Below the pieces are notes generated by a model, which had not been told where the DNA came from, searched no databases, and saw only the letters and a program-made list of their open reading frames with translations. Positions 50,463 through 59,338 of a DNA stretch of 64,000 bases are shown one piece after another. The DNA lies in the NCBI RefSeq assembly GCF_009650605.1, contig NZ_WAJT01000001.1, positions 1,116,001 to 1,180,000 on the forward strand, in the 5' to 3' direction. Origin of the DNA: Labrenzia sp. CE80 (GTDB lineage Bacteria > Pseudomonadota > Alphaproteobacteria > Rhizobiales > Stappiaceae). Each line of letters starts with the position of its first letter. Positions within the stretch are counted from its first letter, which is position 1. Both the position numbers and the translations under genes were made by a program.

Positions 50463-50942
50463 GTGGCTGCACCTAAAGAAAAGCCAATTTGGAAGTTCAA
50501 GGTCACTGGAGAACAAGTGACCTCGACCAAGTCGACCGCTACAGCGCGCGGAAAGAACTACGTTATTGACGAGCCGATTCAACGTGGTGGGACCGATGAG
50601 GGCCCTATGCCCGTCGAGTATGTGTTCATGGGTCTGATTGGCTGTACCCATGTCATCTCGAACAAGCTGGCAGCCGCAAATGGCATCGTTTTCAAGAATA
50701 TGGATATTGATATTGCGGTCACCATGGATAGCCACGGTACCCGTTTGATCTCCCCGGTCGAAATTCCATTTCCCTCGACGATCCTAACGATCAAGGCCGA
50801 TTACGAAGGCCCACGTGAAGGGGCATTGGAGGTCGTCCGCAAGCTGCGTCATCACTGCGCTGTTTCAATGATGCTGCAGCAATCTGGTACTCGGGTTGAG
50901 GAAAACTGGGTTCTCAATGGTGAGGAAATTAATCTCAGCTAA
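50463..50942 (+). CDS. OsmC-family protein
   Basis: 159 residues of the OsmC/Ohr fold. VEYVFMGLIGCTHVISNKLA carries one of the redox Cys positions and LRHHCAVSMMLQQSGTRVEE the second, consistent with a thiol peroxidase or related detoxification role. GTG start with GGGAG upstream. It is encoded with the monooxygenase and hydrolase, so it may protect against peroxide leaking from flavin chemistry, or act on a thioester; unproven. Confidence 0.85.
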   Translation: MAAPKEKPIWKFKVTGEQVTSTKSTATARGKNYVIDEPIQRGGTDEGPMPVEYVFMGLIGCTHVISNKLAAANGIVFKNMDIDIAVTMDSHGTRLISPVEIPFPSTILTIKADYEGPREGALEVVRKLRHHCAVSMMLQQSGTRVEENWVLNGEEINLS

Positions 50943-51246
50943 GGGAGGAAACCTGGCTGGGACTTTGCCGCTACCTGTGTTTGTGAGGGATCGCAACCGC
51001 GATGGCTTTCAATATGGTTTCATTGACGTTTGCTGGCTGCATCGACAGTCAGCAAACAACCGGCGTCCCATCATTGTTGACGATTGAAACTATCACCTTC
51101 TTGAACAAAGGGGTGTCTAGTATCCGCTCAATCACGCATGGTGTTGGATCAGGTTGTTTCGTTGGGAAATTAAACGGGGTGTAGTTGCAATCTGATGACT
51201 TTTCCTTCTCAACCAATCTGCAATACCCGGCAACCAGAAGTGAAAT
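50943..51246. other. Spacer with possible degenerate gene remnant
   Basis: No intact gene. A stretch at about 50965-51130 reads, across a frame change, PVFVRDRNRDGFQ then GVPSLLTIETITFLNKGVSS. This faintly recalls the N-terminus of HMG-CoA-lyase/homocitrate-synthase-type enzymes (RDGxQ, then KIxxI). An 8-bp inverted repeat GTTTGCTG/CAGCAAAC spans 51028-51057. Confidence 0.25.
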
Positions 51247-52140
51247 ATGCTTCACCTGTTGAATATTCTCGGGCCAATATCGATCATCACCTTTATCGGC
51301 TACGTGATGGGGAAGTCTACACTCGGCCTGCATTCTCGCACGCTGAGTTCGATCGTTATTCTTGTGGCAACGCCAGCGCTGATTTTCCATACGCTTACGT
51401 CCATGCACGTCAGCAGCGGTTCATTGGAAATAATGGCGCTGGCTGCCGCCGGGTGTATGGCGCTTTCGGGGCTGCTAGGCCTGCTGCTGGTGTGGGGGAC
51501 AGGCGCATCCGTGAGTGGGTACCTGCCAGGCCTGATGTTGCCGAACTCCGGAAATATGGGATTGCCGCTCGCGATCCTGACGTTCGGAGACGAAGGCATG
51601 AAGCTCGGGGCCGCCTACTTCTTCGTCGTCGCGGTGATACAGCATTCTGTCGGCGTATCGATTGCGGCGGGAACTGTGAGCCTGTCGCATCTGCTCAGGC
51701 AACCGCTGATTTACTCGATCTTCCTCGTTTTAGCCGTGACCATCCTGGAGCTTCCAGTTCCTCAGGTTGTTCTGAAAACAACCGAAATGCTGGGAGGCAT
51801 GATGGTGCCAGCGATGTTGATCCTCTTGGGAAATTCATTGGCGACGCTGAAGGTCACGGACCTGAAACCCGCTATGGCGATTGCGGTCGGACGACTTGGT
51901 CTCGGCGTTGTGTCAGCGCTGATCGTCATCTACGCTCTGGATCTTACCGGCACGGTGGCCGGCGTCACCTTCATTTTGGCAACCATGCCGACAGCAATCG
52001 TGACATATGTTTTTGCCGAGCAGTATCATCGCAATTCGAACCAAGTCGCGGGAGCCGTTGTCGTTTCGACCCTGCTAACGTTTTTGTCCTTGCCGGCTAT
52101 CATCTGGGCAGCTCTCTGGTTCACCAAACACTCAATTTGA
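51247..52140 (+). CDS. AEC-family (auxin efflux carrier-like) transporter
   Basis: 297-residue integral membrane protein with ~10 hydrophobic segments in two halves. It has the family-type LLNILGPISIITFIGYVMGK start and GLMLPNSGNMGLPLAILTFG in the first crossover region. AEC members export or import small carboxylates and aromatics. It is placed after the oxidative genes and just before lysR, so it probably transports their substrate or product. Confidence 0.85.
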   Translation: MLHLLNILGPISIITFIGYVMGKSTLGLHSRTLSSIVILVATPALIFHTLTSMHVSSGSLEIMALAAAGCMALSGLLGLLLVWGTGASVSGYLPGLMLPNSGNMGLPLAILTFGDEGMKLGAAYFFVVAVIQHSVGVSIAAGTVSLSHLLRQPLIYSIFLVLAVTILELPVPQVVLKTTEMLGGMMVPAMLILLGNSLATLKVTDLKPAMAIAVGRLGLGVVSALIVIYALDLTGTVAGVTFILATMPTAIVTYVFAEQYHRNSNQVAGAVVVSTLLTFLSLPAIIWAALWFTKHSI

Positions 52141-52172
52141 TCTGGGTATTGCAACAGGGACATACGGACGGA

Positions 52173-53114
52173 ATGAAGAAGATAAAGCTCCAGCATTTGC
52201 GTTTCTTTGTTGCTGTATATGAAGAGCGATCGATTACTGCTGCGGCTGAGAAAGTCCACGCAACTCAATCTGGCGTGAGTGTTCAGGTTCGCGACCTTGA
52301 GCAAATTTTGGGCCTGTCTCTTTTCGAGCGCAGTTCATCCGGCGTTGCACCGACAAAAGCGGGTGACCGAATTTATCAACGCGTCGCAGTAATTTTGCGT
52401 GAAATTGGAAAGCTCGAAGAAGAAGTTTCGGACCAATCCAAATTACTATCTGGCGAAGTTCGCGTTGGCGTAATGCCAACGTTTGCCAGAGCCATCCTCG
52501 CACCTGTGTTGACACATTTTCTCGACGCTAATCCGATGGTGGAAGTGAAAGTTACCGAGGGCTATAGCGCGGTCCTGACTGAAATGGTTCGTGCCGGCGA
52601 GCTCGATCTTGCCGTTGTTCCTCGAGGCGATCTTGGGAATGGTCTACGCTCAACTTTTCTCGAAACCGATCTTGAAATTTTGGTCAGCCCCCAGCCGCTC
52701 GACGGCGTAACGGGCGGCGCAGATTTGTCCGCAGTCCCACCGCTGAAACTGGCGCTTCCAGGACCGGGGAATGCGAGACGTGCGAAAATTGATCAGCATT
52801 TGAACGCTTTTTCTGGGGCAGTTCACTCAGTTCTTGAGATGGATTCCATGATGACCACGCTCAACCTGGTTCGCCAGGGTGAGTGGTGTTCGATCTTGCC
52901 TGGATGTCTTTGCCTTCCGGACTTGGAGAATTCTGGCGTTCATCTCCATCCGATCATTCGGCCGAATATGACCGTGGACTACTTATTGATCGAGCCTGCA
53001 ACGAAAGAAGCGACGACCGTCGTGCAGTTGTTTTCTGATCAATTGGTTGCCGAAATTCGAAAGTGTTGCGAGATCGTTCGCGCGCATTTCCTGAGCAGCA
53101 GAGTGCCGACTTGA
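52173..53114 (+). CDS. LysR-family transcriptional regulator
   Basis: 313 residues. An N-terminal winged HTH (LQHLRFFVAVYEERSITAAA; KVHATQSGVSVQVRDLEQIL) leads into a LysR effector domain (GEVRVGVMPTFARAILAPVL, DLAVVPRGDLGN). The start is ATG 52173 after a weak AGGGA; the long upstream open frame is antisense-type overlap with the AEC gene in another frame. It probably controls the monooxygenase cluster or the downstream CMD/TTT genes. Confidence 0.9.
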   Translation: MKKIKLQHLRFFVAVYEERSITAAAEKVHATQSGVSVQVRDLEQILGLSLFERSSSGVAPTKAGDRIYQRVAVILREIGKLEEEVSDQSKLLSGEVRVGVMPTFARAILAPVLTHFLDANPMVEVKVTEGYSAVLTEMVRAGELDLAVVPRGDLGNGLRSTFLETDLEILVSPQPLDGVTGGADLSAVPPLKLALPGPGNARRAKIDQHLNAFSGAVHSVLEMDSMMTTLNLVRQGEWCSILPGCLCLPDLENSGVHLHPIIRPNMTVDYLLIEPATKEATTVVQLFSDQLVAEIRKCCEIVRAHFLSSRVPT

Positions 53115-53118
53115 AATA

Positions 53119-53263
53119 TTGACATATTGGTCGACCAATTTTGCTAAATACTATGCAGATTTAAAGAATTTGGACAAGAAAAGCGATATTAATATTGATA
53201 TATTTACAGTGATATATAAAATGGTTGGACGATAAATTTTTAGATTAGATTGGTGAACCAATC
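53119..53263. promoter_or_regulatory. Promoter with twin palindromic operators
   Basis: ATTGGTCGACCAAT (53126-53139) directly follows a TTGACA -35 hexamer (53119-53124), so it sits inside the promoter. GATTGGTGAACCAATC (53248-53263) lies 122 bp downstream centre to centre. The shared core TTGGT-NN-ACCAA is the shape bound by FadR-like GntR proteins. It controls the operon starting at 53308. Confidence 0.65.
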
Positions 53264-53307
53264 GATCTGATTATTTGCTGGAAGCGAGTGGAAATCTGGG
53301 AGGGATT

Positions 53308-53895
53308 ATGCCGCACGTATCACCTTTGTCGATGTCTGAAACCAAGCAGGCGCAGGAGGATATTGCTTGGTTGGCGTCTGCTACCGGGTTCACCGCAAAC
53401 TCAATGTTGACGCTGTCTCGGCGACCTGAGATTGCAAAGGCTGTTTTGGAGCTGATCCGCGCCGTGGTCCGTAATCCGGATGGCAAGGTCGATCCAGAGC
53501 TTCGCTGGATGGTGGCTCATGTCACCAGTCTCTCCAATGGCTGCTCCTATTGCTCTGCACACACGTTTAAAAATGGCGCTGATGCTGGAGTATCGCAGGA
53601 AAAACTCGATGCGATTTGGGAGTTTGAAACGGCACTGGTCTTCTCCGCAGCCGAGCGTTCGGCGCTCAGAGTGGCGCTGACGGGAGGGCAATGTCCTTCC
53701 TATGCCAATCCAGACGACATGGTCGAAATGCGCAAGCATTTTTCCGAGGAGCAAATTGTCGAGTTGGGAGCGGTGATTGCATTGTTTGGTTTCAACAACA
53801 GATGGAACGCTCTTATGGAGACTGATGTTGAGCCGCAAGTGACCGAATTTCTTGAAGAAAATGGGTATCGGGGGGCGAAAGAAGATCGCGCTTGA
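53308..53895 (+). CDS. AhpD/carboxymuconolactone-decarboxylase-like protein
   Basis: 195 residues. The CMD fold carries the redox motif SLSNGCSYCSAHTFKNGAD (Cys-x-x-Cys with downstream His), as in AhpD-like peroxidase-associated proteins, rather than true decarboxylase. ATG 53308 has GGGAGGGA 5-6 nt upstream. It leads an operon with the first TTT transporter. It may reduce peroxides formed during catabolism. Confidence 0.85.
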   Translation: MPHVSPLSMSETKQAQEDIAWLASATGFTANSMLTLSRRPEIAKAVLELIRAVVRNPDGKVDPELRWMVAHVTSLSNGCSYCSAHTFKNGADAGVSQEKLDAIWEFETALVFSAAERSALRVALTGGQCPSYANPDDMVEMRKHFSEEQIVELGAVIALFGFNNRWNALMETDVEPQVTEFLEENGYRGAKEDRA

Positions 53896-53954
53896 GGGGG
53901 CGTGAAACTGCAGAAAGGGCACAAGTCCATTGCAATCAACTGGGAGGAAAAATC

Positions 53955-55070
53955 ATGAGTGATGAAAAGACAGGTGGCTTGGATCGCCGTAAATTTCTCG
54001 CGGGATCAGCCGGATTGGCTGGTGCGGCAGCGTTGGAAATTACGATCCCGGGTTCTGCCTTTGCGCAAGGCTACCCAAGTCGTCCGGTCACGCTTGTTGT
54101 CATGTATTCGGCAGGCGGTGGTACTGATACGATCATGCGCAAGCTGGCTGAGGAAATGGCTGCTGCCAAGGGTTGGACCATCAATGTGGTCAACAAGCCC
54201 GGTGCTGTGGGAGGTGTGGCAACCCAGTATGTTTCTGCGGCTCGGCCGGATGGTTATACGCTGCTCGGCGGCGCCAACTACAACCGTTTTGTCCGCGTCC
54301 TCGGACATGCCGAATTCACGCCTTGGGAAGAATGGGTTCCGATGAAGGCGGCCAATGCGCTCGCGAGTTGGTCTGTACGAAAAGACTCACCATTTCAAAC
54401 CTTTGAGGACATGATTGCTGCTGCCAAAGCAAATCCGGGCAGTGTATCGATCTCGACCTCTGGTACCGGTGGCGTATGGCACGAGCTTGCTTTGATCGTT
54501 GCCGACCTTGCCGGAATTGAGTTGAAATACGTTCCTTACAAAGGCGGCAAGCCTGCCACGTTGGCCGGCCTTCAAGGCGAGACCGACATTTCGGGCGGCG
54601 GCGTGCACGAGCACATCGATCTGATACGCGCTGGCGAGATGCGAAACCTGTGCCAGACGAGCGCAGAGGACATCGTTCTGGATGACGGTACGGTTCTGCC
54701 GTCGATCGCGTCCATCATTCCTGAAAGCCGCAAGATTCTTCCGGTTGGTGCGACCTACAACTTCATGATGCGCCGCGACCTTCCGCCGGAAGTTCTTCAG
54801 GAATTAGCTGATGGCTTCCGTGCTGCAGCGAATTCTGAGGGGTTCAAGGACCTGATGAAGGCAAAGTTCTTCCAGCTTGATGTCAAGGTGGGCGAGGAAG
54901 CTGATCGGGAAGGGGCATTGATGGAGACTGTCACGGTCGACATCTTCAATCGCTTCCAGGACCAGATTGGCGCCGAGGTCCAGACGGCCGACGCATTGGG
55001 TCTGCCTAAGCCGGAAGACTTCGATGCCTGGTGGCCGCCGAAGGGCTACACGCCAGCTCCAATCAAGTAG
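53955..55070 (+). CDS. Tripartite tricarboxylate transporter receptor (TctC/Bug family) 1, Tat-type leader
   Basis: Periplasmic solute receptor, 371 residues. The leader has a twin-arginine motif (GLDRRKFLAGSAGLAG) and cleaves near AFA-QGY, so export is probably by Tat. Bug-family features are PSRPVTLVVMYSAGGGTD, VVNKPGAVGGVATQYV, RPDGYTLLGG and ELKYVPYKGGKPA. ATG 53955 has GGGAGG upstream. It works with TctB/TctA encoded next. A hairpin (CGGGCGCG/CGCGCCCG, 55087-55111) follows the stop. Confidence 0.92.
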   Translation: MSDEKTGGLDRRKFLAGSAGLAGAAALEITIPGSAFAQGYPSRPVTLVVMYSAGGGTDTIMRKLAEEMAAAKGWTINVVNKPGAVGGVATQYVSAARPDGYTLLGGANYNRFVRVLGHAEFTPWEEWVPMKAANALASWSVRKDSPFQTFEDMIAAAKANPGSVSISTSGTGGVWHELALIVADLAGIELKYVPYKGGKPATLAGLQGETDISGGGVHEHIDLIRAGEMRNLCQTSAEDIVLDDGTVLPSIASIIPESRKILPVGATYNFMMRRDLPPEVLQELADGFRAAANSEGFKDLMKAKFFQLDVKVGEEADREGALMETVTVDIFNRFQDQIGAEVQTADALGLPKPEDFDAWWPPKGYTPAPIK

Positions 55071-55147
55071 CACATCGCCAAATTTTCGGGCGCGTAGAAA
55101 AGCCGCGCCCGGAATCCCTTCTTTGTCCATTGTTTGAGGTCTTCGGC

Positions 55148-55714
55148 GTGAAGTCTGGTCAGGTAGATGAGATTAAATTTGAGGGTGAGGATGCGCATGC
55201 GGGTTACGCAGCTCCTTTCCTCGACCTCATTGCGGCTGCGGTTTTGCTCGGAATTGCTACGCTTGTTATTGTGGCGTCGCTCATGCTGCCCGTGCCAGGT
55301 GAATTGGCCACCGCGCCCGGGCTCTTGCCACTTTTGACTGCTGTATCGCTTGGGGGAATGGCAATTCTCCTTGCAATCTCGGCAGTGCAGCGGCGCCGGT
55401 CAGGAACACCTTTGATGAGGTTCGCGCCGGGTGAGATATCTGAGCAGATGCGCGCCGTTCCATTGGCTGCTGCGATCGCGATCTATATCGCCGGCCTGCA
55501 ATGGCTTGCGTTTCAGATGCACCTTCAGGTTGCCGGTATTCACTACGTACTGAGCGCGTTTGAACCCCTGACGATACTCGCCCTGTCGGCAATCATGAGG
55601 GCTTATTGGGGCGGCCCGCTTCTCGCAATCGTCGCTATTTCGGCCTGTTGGACGCTGGTGCTCTCGGTTGTGTTTCAGAAAATTTTCCAAATTCCATTGC
55701 CGGGAGGGTTCTAA
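55148..55714 (+). CDS. Tripartite tricarboxylate transporter small subunit (TctB) 1
   Basis: 188-residue membrane protein with four hydrophobic helices (AAPFLDLIAAAVLLGIATLV; LLPLLTAVSLGGMAILLAIS; AVPLAAAIAIYIAGLQWLAF; LLAIVAISACWTLVLSVVF). This is the TctB pattern. The start is probably GTG 55148 with GAGG 9 nt upstream; the frame is open further up but overlaps the receptor gene. It ends 3 bp before tctA. Confidence 0.85.
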   Translation: MKSGQVDEIKFEGEDAHAGYAAPFLDLIAAAVLLGIATLVIVASLMLPVPGELATAPGLLPLLTAVSLGGMAILLAISAVQRRRSGTPLMRFAPGEISEQMRAVPLAAAIAIYIAGLQWLAFQMHLQVAGIHYVLSAFEPLTILALSAIMRAYWGGPLLAIVAISACWTLVLSVVFQKIFQIPLPGGF

Positions 55715-55717
55715 GTC

Positions 55718-57241
55718 ATGATTGATGCATTTCTTCAGCTTATGAACCCGAGCCTCCTCGCTCTTACTCTCGCCGGTGTCAGTCTCGGTATAATCTGGGG
55801 AGCGCTGCCGGGTCTGTCGACCACGATGGCGATGGGACTGTTGATCGGGCTTTCCGCTGGCCTGTCCCAGGACGCATCGATCTGTTTCATGTTGGGCGTC
55901 TATACCGGCAGTGTCTTTGGCGGAGCGATCTCGGCCGTTCTGATCAATATTCCAGGCACGCCAGACGCCGTTCCGACCATGATCGAGGGGCATCAACTGG
56001 CTCAAAGAGGAGAGGGCGGCCAGGCGCTAGGGATGTCAATCGCGGCATCGTTCGTTGGCGGAAGCATCGGCATTGTTTTGCTGATTACCCTGATCCCGCT
56101 GATTTTGACCTTCGCACTCAACTTCCGCTCTTGGGAGATGTTCTGGCTTGCGGTCATTGGCATCATGGTCTCTGGTTCCATGGCCGCCGGCTCCATGCCG
56201 TTGAAGGGTTGGATCGCAGGTTGGATCGGCCTACTCGTGTCCCTTGTCGGCTTGGATTCGATTCATGCCGTGCCTCGTTTCACCTTTGGAAGCTTCATGC
56301 TTTTCGATGGTGTTTCCTACGTTGCGATCCTGATCGGGCTCTTCGGTCTTGCGGAAGTTCTAAGGACGCTCCCCTCAAAGGACACGCCGACCATTCCGAG
56401 CAAGGTTGGGCGCCTGATGCCGCGTTTCGGGTTGCTAATGCGCTTTGCGCCGTCTGCCGTCCGCTCGGGTATCCTTGGAACATTTATCGGGGCCATTCCT
56501 GGTGCTGGCGCGAATGTAGCTTCTTTCTTGGCGTACGACATCGGTCGTCGCCGGGCGAAGCCTGAAGAAAAGATGAAGTGGGGCAAGGGTAGCTATGAGG
56601 CCCTGGTCTGCGCTGAAACGTCAAACAACGCCAATATTGGTGGCTCGATGCTGCCTACATTGGCGCTTGGTATTCCAGGGAATGCGGCGGCCGCGGCGCT
56701 TCTGGCGGCTTTGACGCTCAAGAATGTTAGCGTTGGACCGACAATCGAGCTGGATCATCCCGGATTGATCTACTTCATCTACGGCGCGCTGATCATCGCC
56801 AACTTCATGATGTATCTGGCCGCCTTCGCTCTGATTGCACCTTGCGTAAAGTTGTTCAGCCTGCCGCGTGGCGTGTTGATGCCGCTGATTATTCCGGTCT
56901 GCGTGATTGGTGCCTATGCGGTGAAGCTCTCCATGTTCGACGTGTGGGTGATGTTCGGTGCAGGCGCCGCCGGTTGGCTGCTGACAATATTCCACTTTCC
57001 CGTCGCTCCTGTCGTTCTTGGTGTCATCCTTGGGCCGCTGGCGGACGAAAACCTCCGGCGCTCGCTGCTCGTTTTTGACGACAAGTCAATCGGTTTCGTT
57101 TTGTCGCAATGGATCGGAACAGGGCTGATGATCTGCGTCAGTCTTGTCGTGATCGAAGGTCTGGTACGGGCGATGCGGTCCGCGAAAGGCAATGATGCGG
57201 AGTATGCCGCGCAAAATCTTGAAGGAACTCGGAATGCTTAA
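55718..57241 (+). CDS. Tripartite tricarboxylate transporter large subunit (TctA) 1
   Basis: 507-residue membrane subunit with ~11-12 helices. The family signatures are GALPGLSTTMAMGLLIGLSA, GSVFGGAISAVLINIPGTPD and the second repeat IGAIPGAGANVASFLAYDIG with LALGIPGNAAAAALLAALTL. Its stop overlaps the next start (ATGCTTAA), so an oxidoreductase is translationally linked to this transporter. Confidence 0.93.
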   Translation: MIDAFLQLMNPSLLALTLAGVSLGIIWGALPGLSTTMAMGLLIGLSAGLSQDASICFMLGVYTGSVFGGAISAVLINIPGTPDAVPTMIEGHQLAQRGEGGQALGMSIAASFVGGSIGIVLLITLIPLILTFALNFRSWEMFWLAVIGIMVSGSMAAGSMPLKGWIAGWIGLLVSLVGLDSIHAVPRFTFGSFMLFDGVSYVAILIGLFGLAEVLRTLPSKDTPTIPSKVGRLMPRFGLLMRFAPSAVRSGILGTFIGAIPGAGANVASFLAYDIGRRRAKPEEKMKWGKGSYEALVCAETSNNANIGGSMLPTLALGIPGNAAAAALLAALTLKNVSVGPTIELDHPGLIYFIYGALIIANFMMYLAAFALIAPCVKLFSLPRGVLMPLIIPVCVIGAYAVKLSMFDVWVMFGAGAAGWLLTIFHFPVAPVVLGVILGPLADENLRRSLLVFDDKSIGFVLSQWIGTGLMICVSLVVIEGLVRAMRSAKGNDAEYAAQNLEGTRNA

Positions 57242-58364
57242 ACAAACACGCAAGGAAATCGGACTTGCCATCGTCGGGTGCGGGACGATCGGGCGTATCA
57301 GGGCCGAGCTTGCGCGTGCGTATCCTGGCGTTGGCTGGGTCGGATTGTGCGACCTGAAATCGGACATCGGCCGGAAGCTTGCCACCGATATCAACGCGGA
57401 TTTCTTTACAACCGACTACCGGGAGCTTCTTGCCCGACCGGAGGTCACCGCGACGATCATTGCGACAGATGAAAACTTCCACTTTGATCCGACGATGCTC
57501 GCGATCGAGAAGGGGCATGATCTCTTCATCGAAAAGCCACTTGCTACAGATGCACGTCAGTCCGCACAACTTTTCGAGCAGATCAAAGCCAACGATATTG
57601 ATGCCGTGATTGGTTACACCAATCGCTTTCGCCGTCGCTTCCTCGCGATCAAAGAACGATTGATCACCGGACAGATCGGCGACGTTCATTCTGTCGTGAC
57701 CAGAGCTTTCATGAACAGAATGGTGCCACTTGCGACCGTGCAACGTACTCAGGATCGGGCGACCCTGACGCCGATGGTGGTCTCCGGTACGCACAGTCTC
57801 GATATGTCTCTGTGGCTCATGGAAGGCAAGACGCCGGTAAGCGTCTTCGCACAGTCGACCGATAAGGTGCTGGGCAAGTGGGGTACAAAAGACTCCACGT
57901 TTGGCATCTTTACGATGGATGACGGTTCGATTTTTTCCATGAACATTTCATGGGGGCTGCCGGAGGTATGGCCTGGCGCCGTCTACGGAATCGAAATCGG
58001 GATCGTCGGCTCGGAAGGTGTCATCGACGTAGAGGATACGCACCGCGATCTCGTGATGGCGACGAATGTCGCCCAAGGCGCGGGCTATGCGCCGGAGGGC
58101 TACACTGCGCCGGACAGGCATGTGGAGTTCCTCACCAGCTATCCGCCGGGCGATCTGCACGACGGCCAACTCTGGGGTCCAATGCGCGAAGAGACCAACG
58201 CCTGGTACCAGCATCTCTACACCGGGCAACGCACACCGCATGCGACAGCAGCTGACGGACACCGCAACTTGCTGATGACGATGGCGATGGACCTTTCCGC
58301 AAAGCGCGGGTGTCCGGTCGAACTGCCCGTCGCTCCAGACGAGCTGATGAAGGAGCTGGCATGA
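57234..58364 (+). CDS. Gfo/Idh/MocA-family oxidoreductase 2 (inositol dehydrogenase-like)
   Basis: 376 residues. Rossmann motif LAIVGCGTIGRIRAEL, EKP motif HDLFIEKPLATDA, and the C-terminal domain VVSGTHSLDMSLWLMEG with the active-site His typical of inositol-2-dehydrogenase-like enzymes. The start overlaps tctA (ATG 57234). It is coupled on the other side to the DctP-like gene by an ATGA overlap. It probably oxidises the compound imported by the adjacent transporter. Confidence 0.87.
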   Translation: MLKQTRKEIGLAIVGCGTIGRIRAELARAYPGVGWVGLCDLKSDIGRKLATDINADFFTTDYRELLARPEVTATIIATDENFHFDPTMLAIEKGHDLFIEKPLATDARQSAQLFEQIKANDIDAVIGYTNRFRRRFLAIKERLITGQIGDVHSVVTRAFMNRMVPLATVQRTQDRATLTPMVVSGTHSLDMSLWLMEGKTPVSVFAQSTDKVLGKWGTKDSTFGIFTMDDGSIFSMNISWGLPEVWPGAVYGIEIGIVGSEGVIDVEDTHRDLVMATNVAQGAGYAPEGYTAPDRHVEFLTSYPPGDLHDGQLWGPMREETNAWYQHLYTGQRTPHATAADGHRNLLMTMAMDLSAKRGCPVELPVAPDELMKELA

Positions 58365-59299
58365 GCCCGATTAAGATAACATTTGGTGGCTATCAGGGCG
58401 ATAACTCGGTCCACACCCGCGGCGCGCGCAAATTGTGTGAACTCTTGTCGAGTGCGCTTGGAGATAGGGTCGACGTAGAGTTCCGGCAGAACATCGTGTC
58501 GCAAGGGCACAAGGCTTCAGACCTCCTGTCGTTGACGGAGAGCGGGGAATTGGACGGGTGCTACTTCTCGTCGAGCTACCTCGCCGGACGGGTTCCTGAG
58601 CTGGCTTTGTTTGACCAGCATTTTGCTGTAGCTGATCGCCGGCATGCCTATGGTGTTCTGGATGGATCTTTGGGACGCCGCCTTTCGGACGAGGTTGCCG
58701 CCAAAACTGGGTTTGTGGTCCTGGGGTACTGGGACAACGGCCTGCGGCACATTTCCTCTGCTCAGACCGAAATCCGGCGACCGGAGGATTGTGATGGTCT
58801 GAAGTTAAGGACATTGGCCAGCGACGACCACCAACGTGTTTTTAAGGCACTGGGGTTCGATCCGATGGCGATTGATGTCCGTGACTTGCCGGAGGCCGTT
58901 GCAAACTTCCGCGTTGATGCGCAGGAAAATCCTCTGACCAATATCTACAACTTCGATCTTCACAAGACCCATCGCAAGATCACGCTTACCGGGCATCTTC
59001 TTGGTGTCGCCTTGGTTCTGTTTAACCGCAAAACAGTGGAGTCTTGGCCGACCGAGGTGCGTGAGGCAGTCATGAGTGCTGTCTCGGAGGCGACCCGGTA
59101 TCAGCGTCAACTGGCGGAGGAAGACGATGGGATTTGCACCAAAGCGCTCGTTGCTGACGGCGTGAAACTCATCGAATTGACAGCGCCGGAACGGGCCGAA
59201 TTTGCGAAGGCGACCCGAGCTGAAGTCGAAAAAACCAGACAGAGATTCAGCTCTGAACTGATCGATCTTTTTGAAAACGATCTGGCGCAGGTGAATTGA
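58361..59299 (+). CDS. DctP-like TRAP solute-binding-fold protein lacking a signal peptide
   Basis: 312 residues starting MSPIKITFGGYQGDNSVHTR, which already matches the mature first strand of DctP receptors. The family region QTEIRRPEDCDGLKLRTLAS and FRVDAQENPLTNIYN (usual Arg and Asn ligand positions) are present. No leader precedes it: ATG 58361 overlaps the oxidoreductase stop (ATGA), and the upstream extension is basic and not hydrophobic. No DctQ/DctM genes are nearby. It may be cytoplasmic. The role is unknown. Confidence 0.75.
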   Translation: MSPIKITFGGYQGDNSVHTRGARKLCELLSSALGDRVDVEFRQNIVSQGHKASDLLSLTESGELDGCYFSSSYLAGRVPELALFDQHFAVADRRHAYGVLDGSLGRRLSDEVAAKTGFVVLGYWDNGLRHISSAQTEIRRPEDCDGLKLRTLASDDHQRVFKALGFDPMAIDVRDLPEAVANFRVDAQENPLTNIYNFDLHKTHRKITLTGHLLGVALVLFNRKTVESWPTEVREAVMSAVSEATRYQRQLAEEDDGICTKALVADGVKLIELTAPERAEFAKATRAEVEKTRQRFSSELIDLFENDLAQVN

Positions 59300-59338
59300 T
59301 GACCGATGTAAATAAACAGCGAGGAGCATCCTGTTGCG

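Noticed and set aside
51195..53114. Single 639-codon protein fused to LysR
   Set aside because: The upstream part overlaps the AEC transporter in another frame and has no domain; the LysR HTH starts at ATG 52173.
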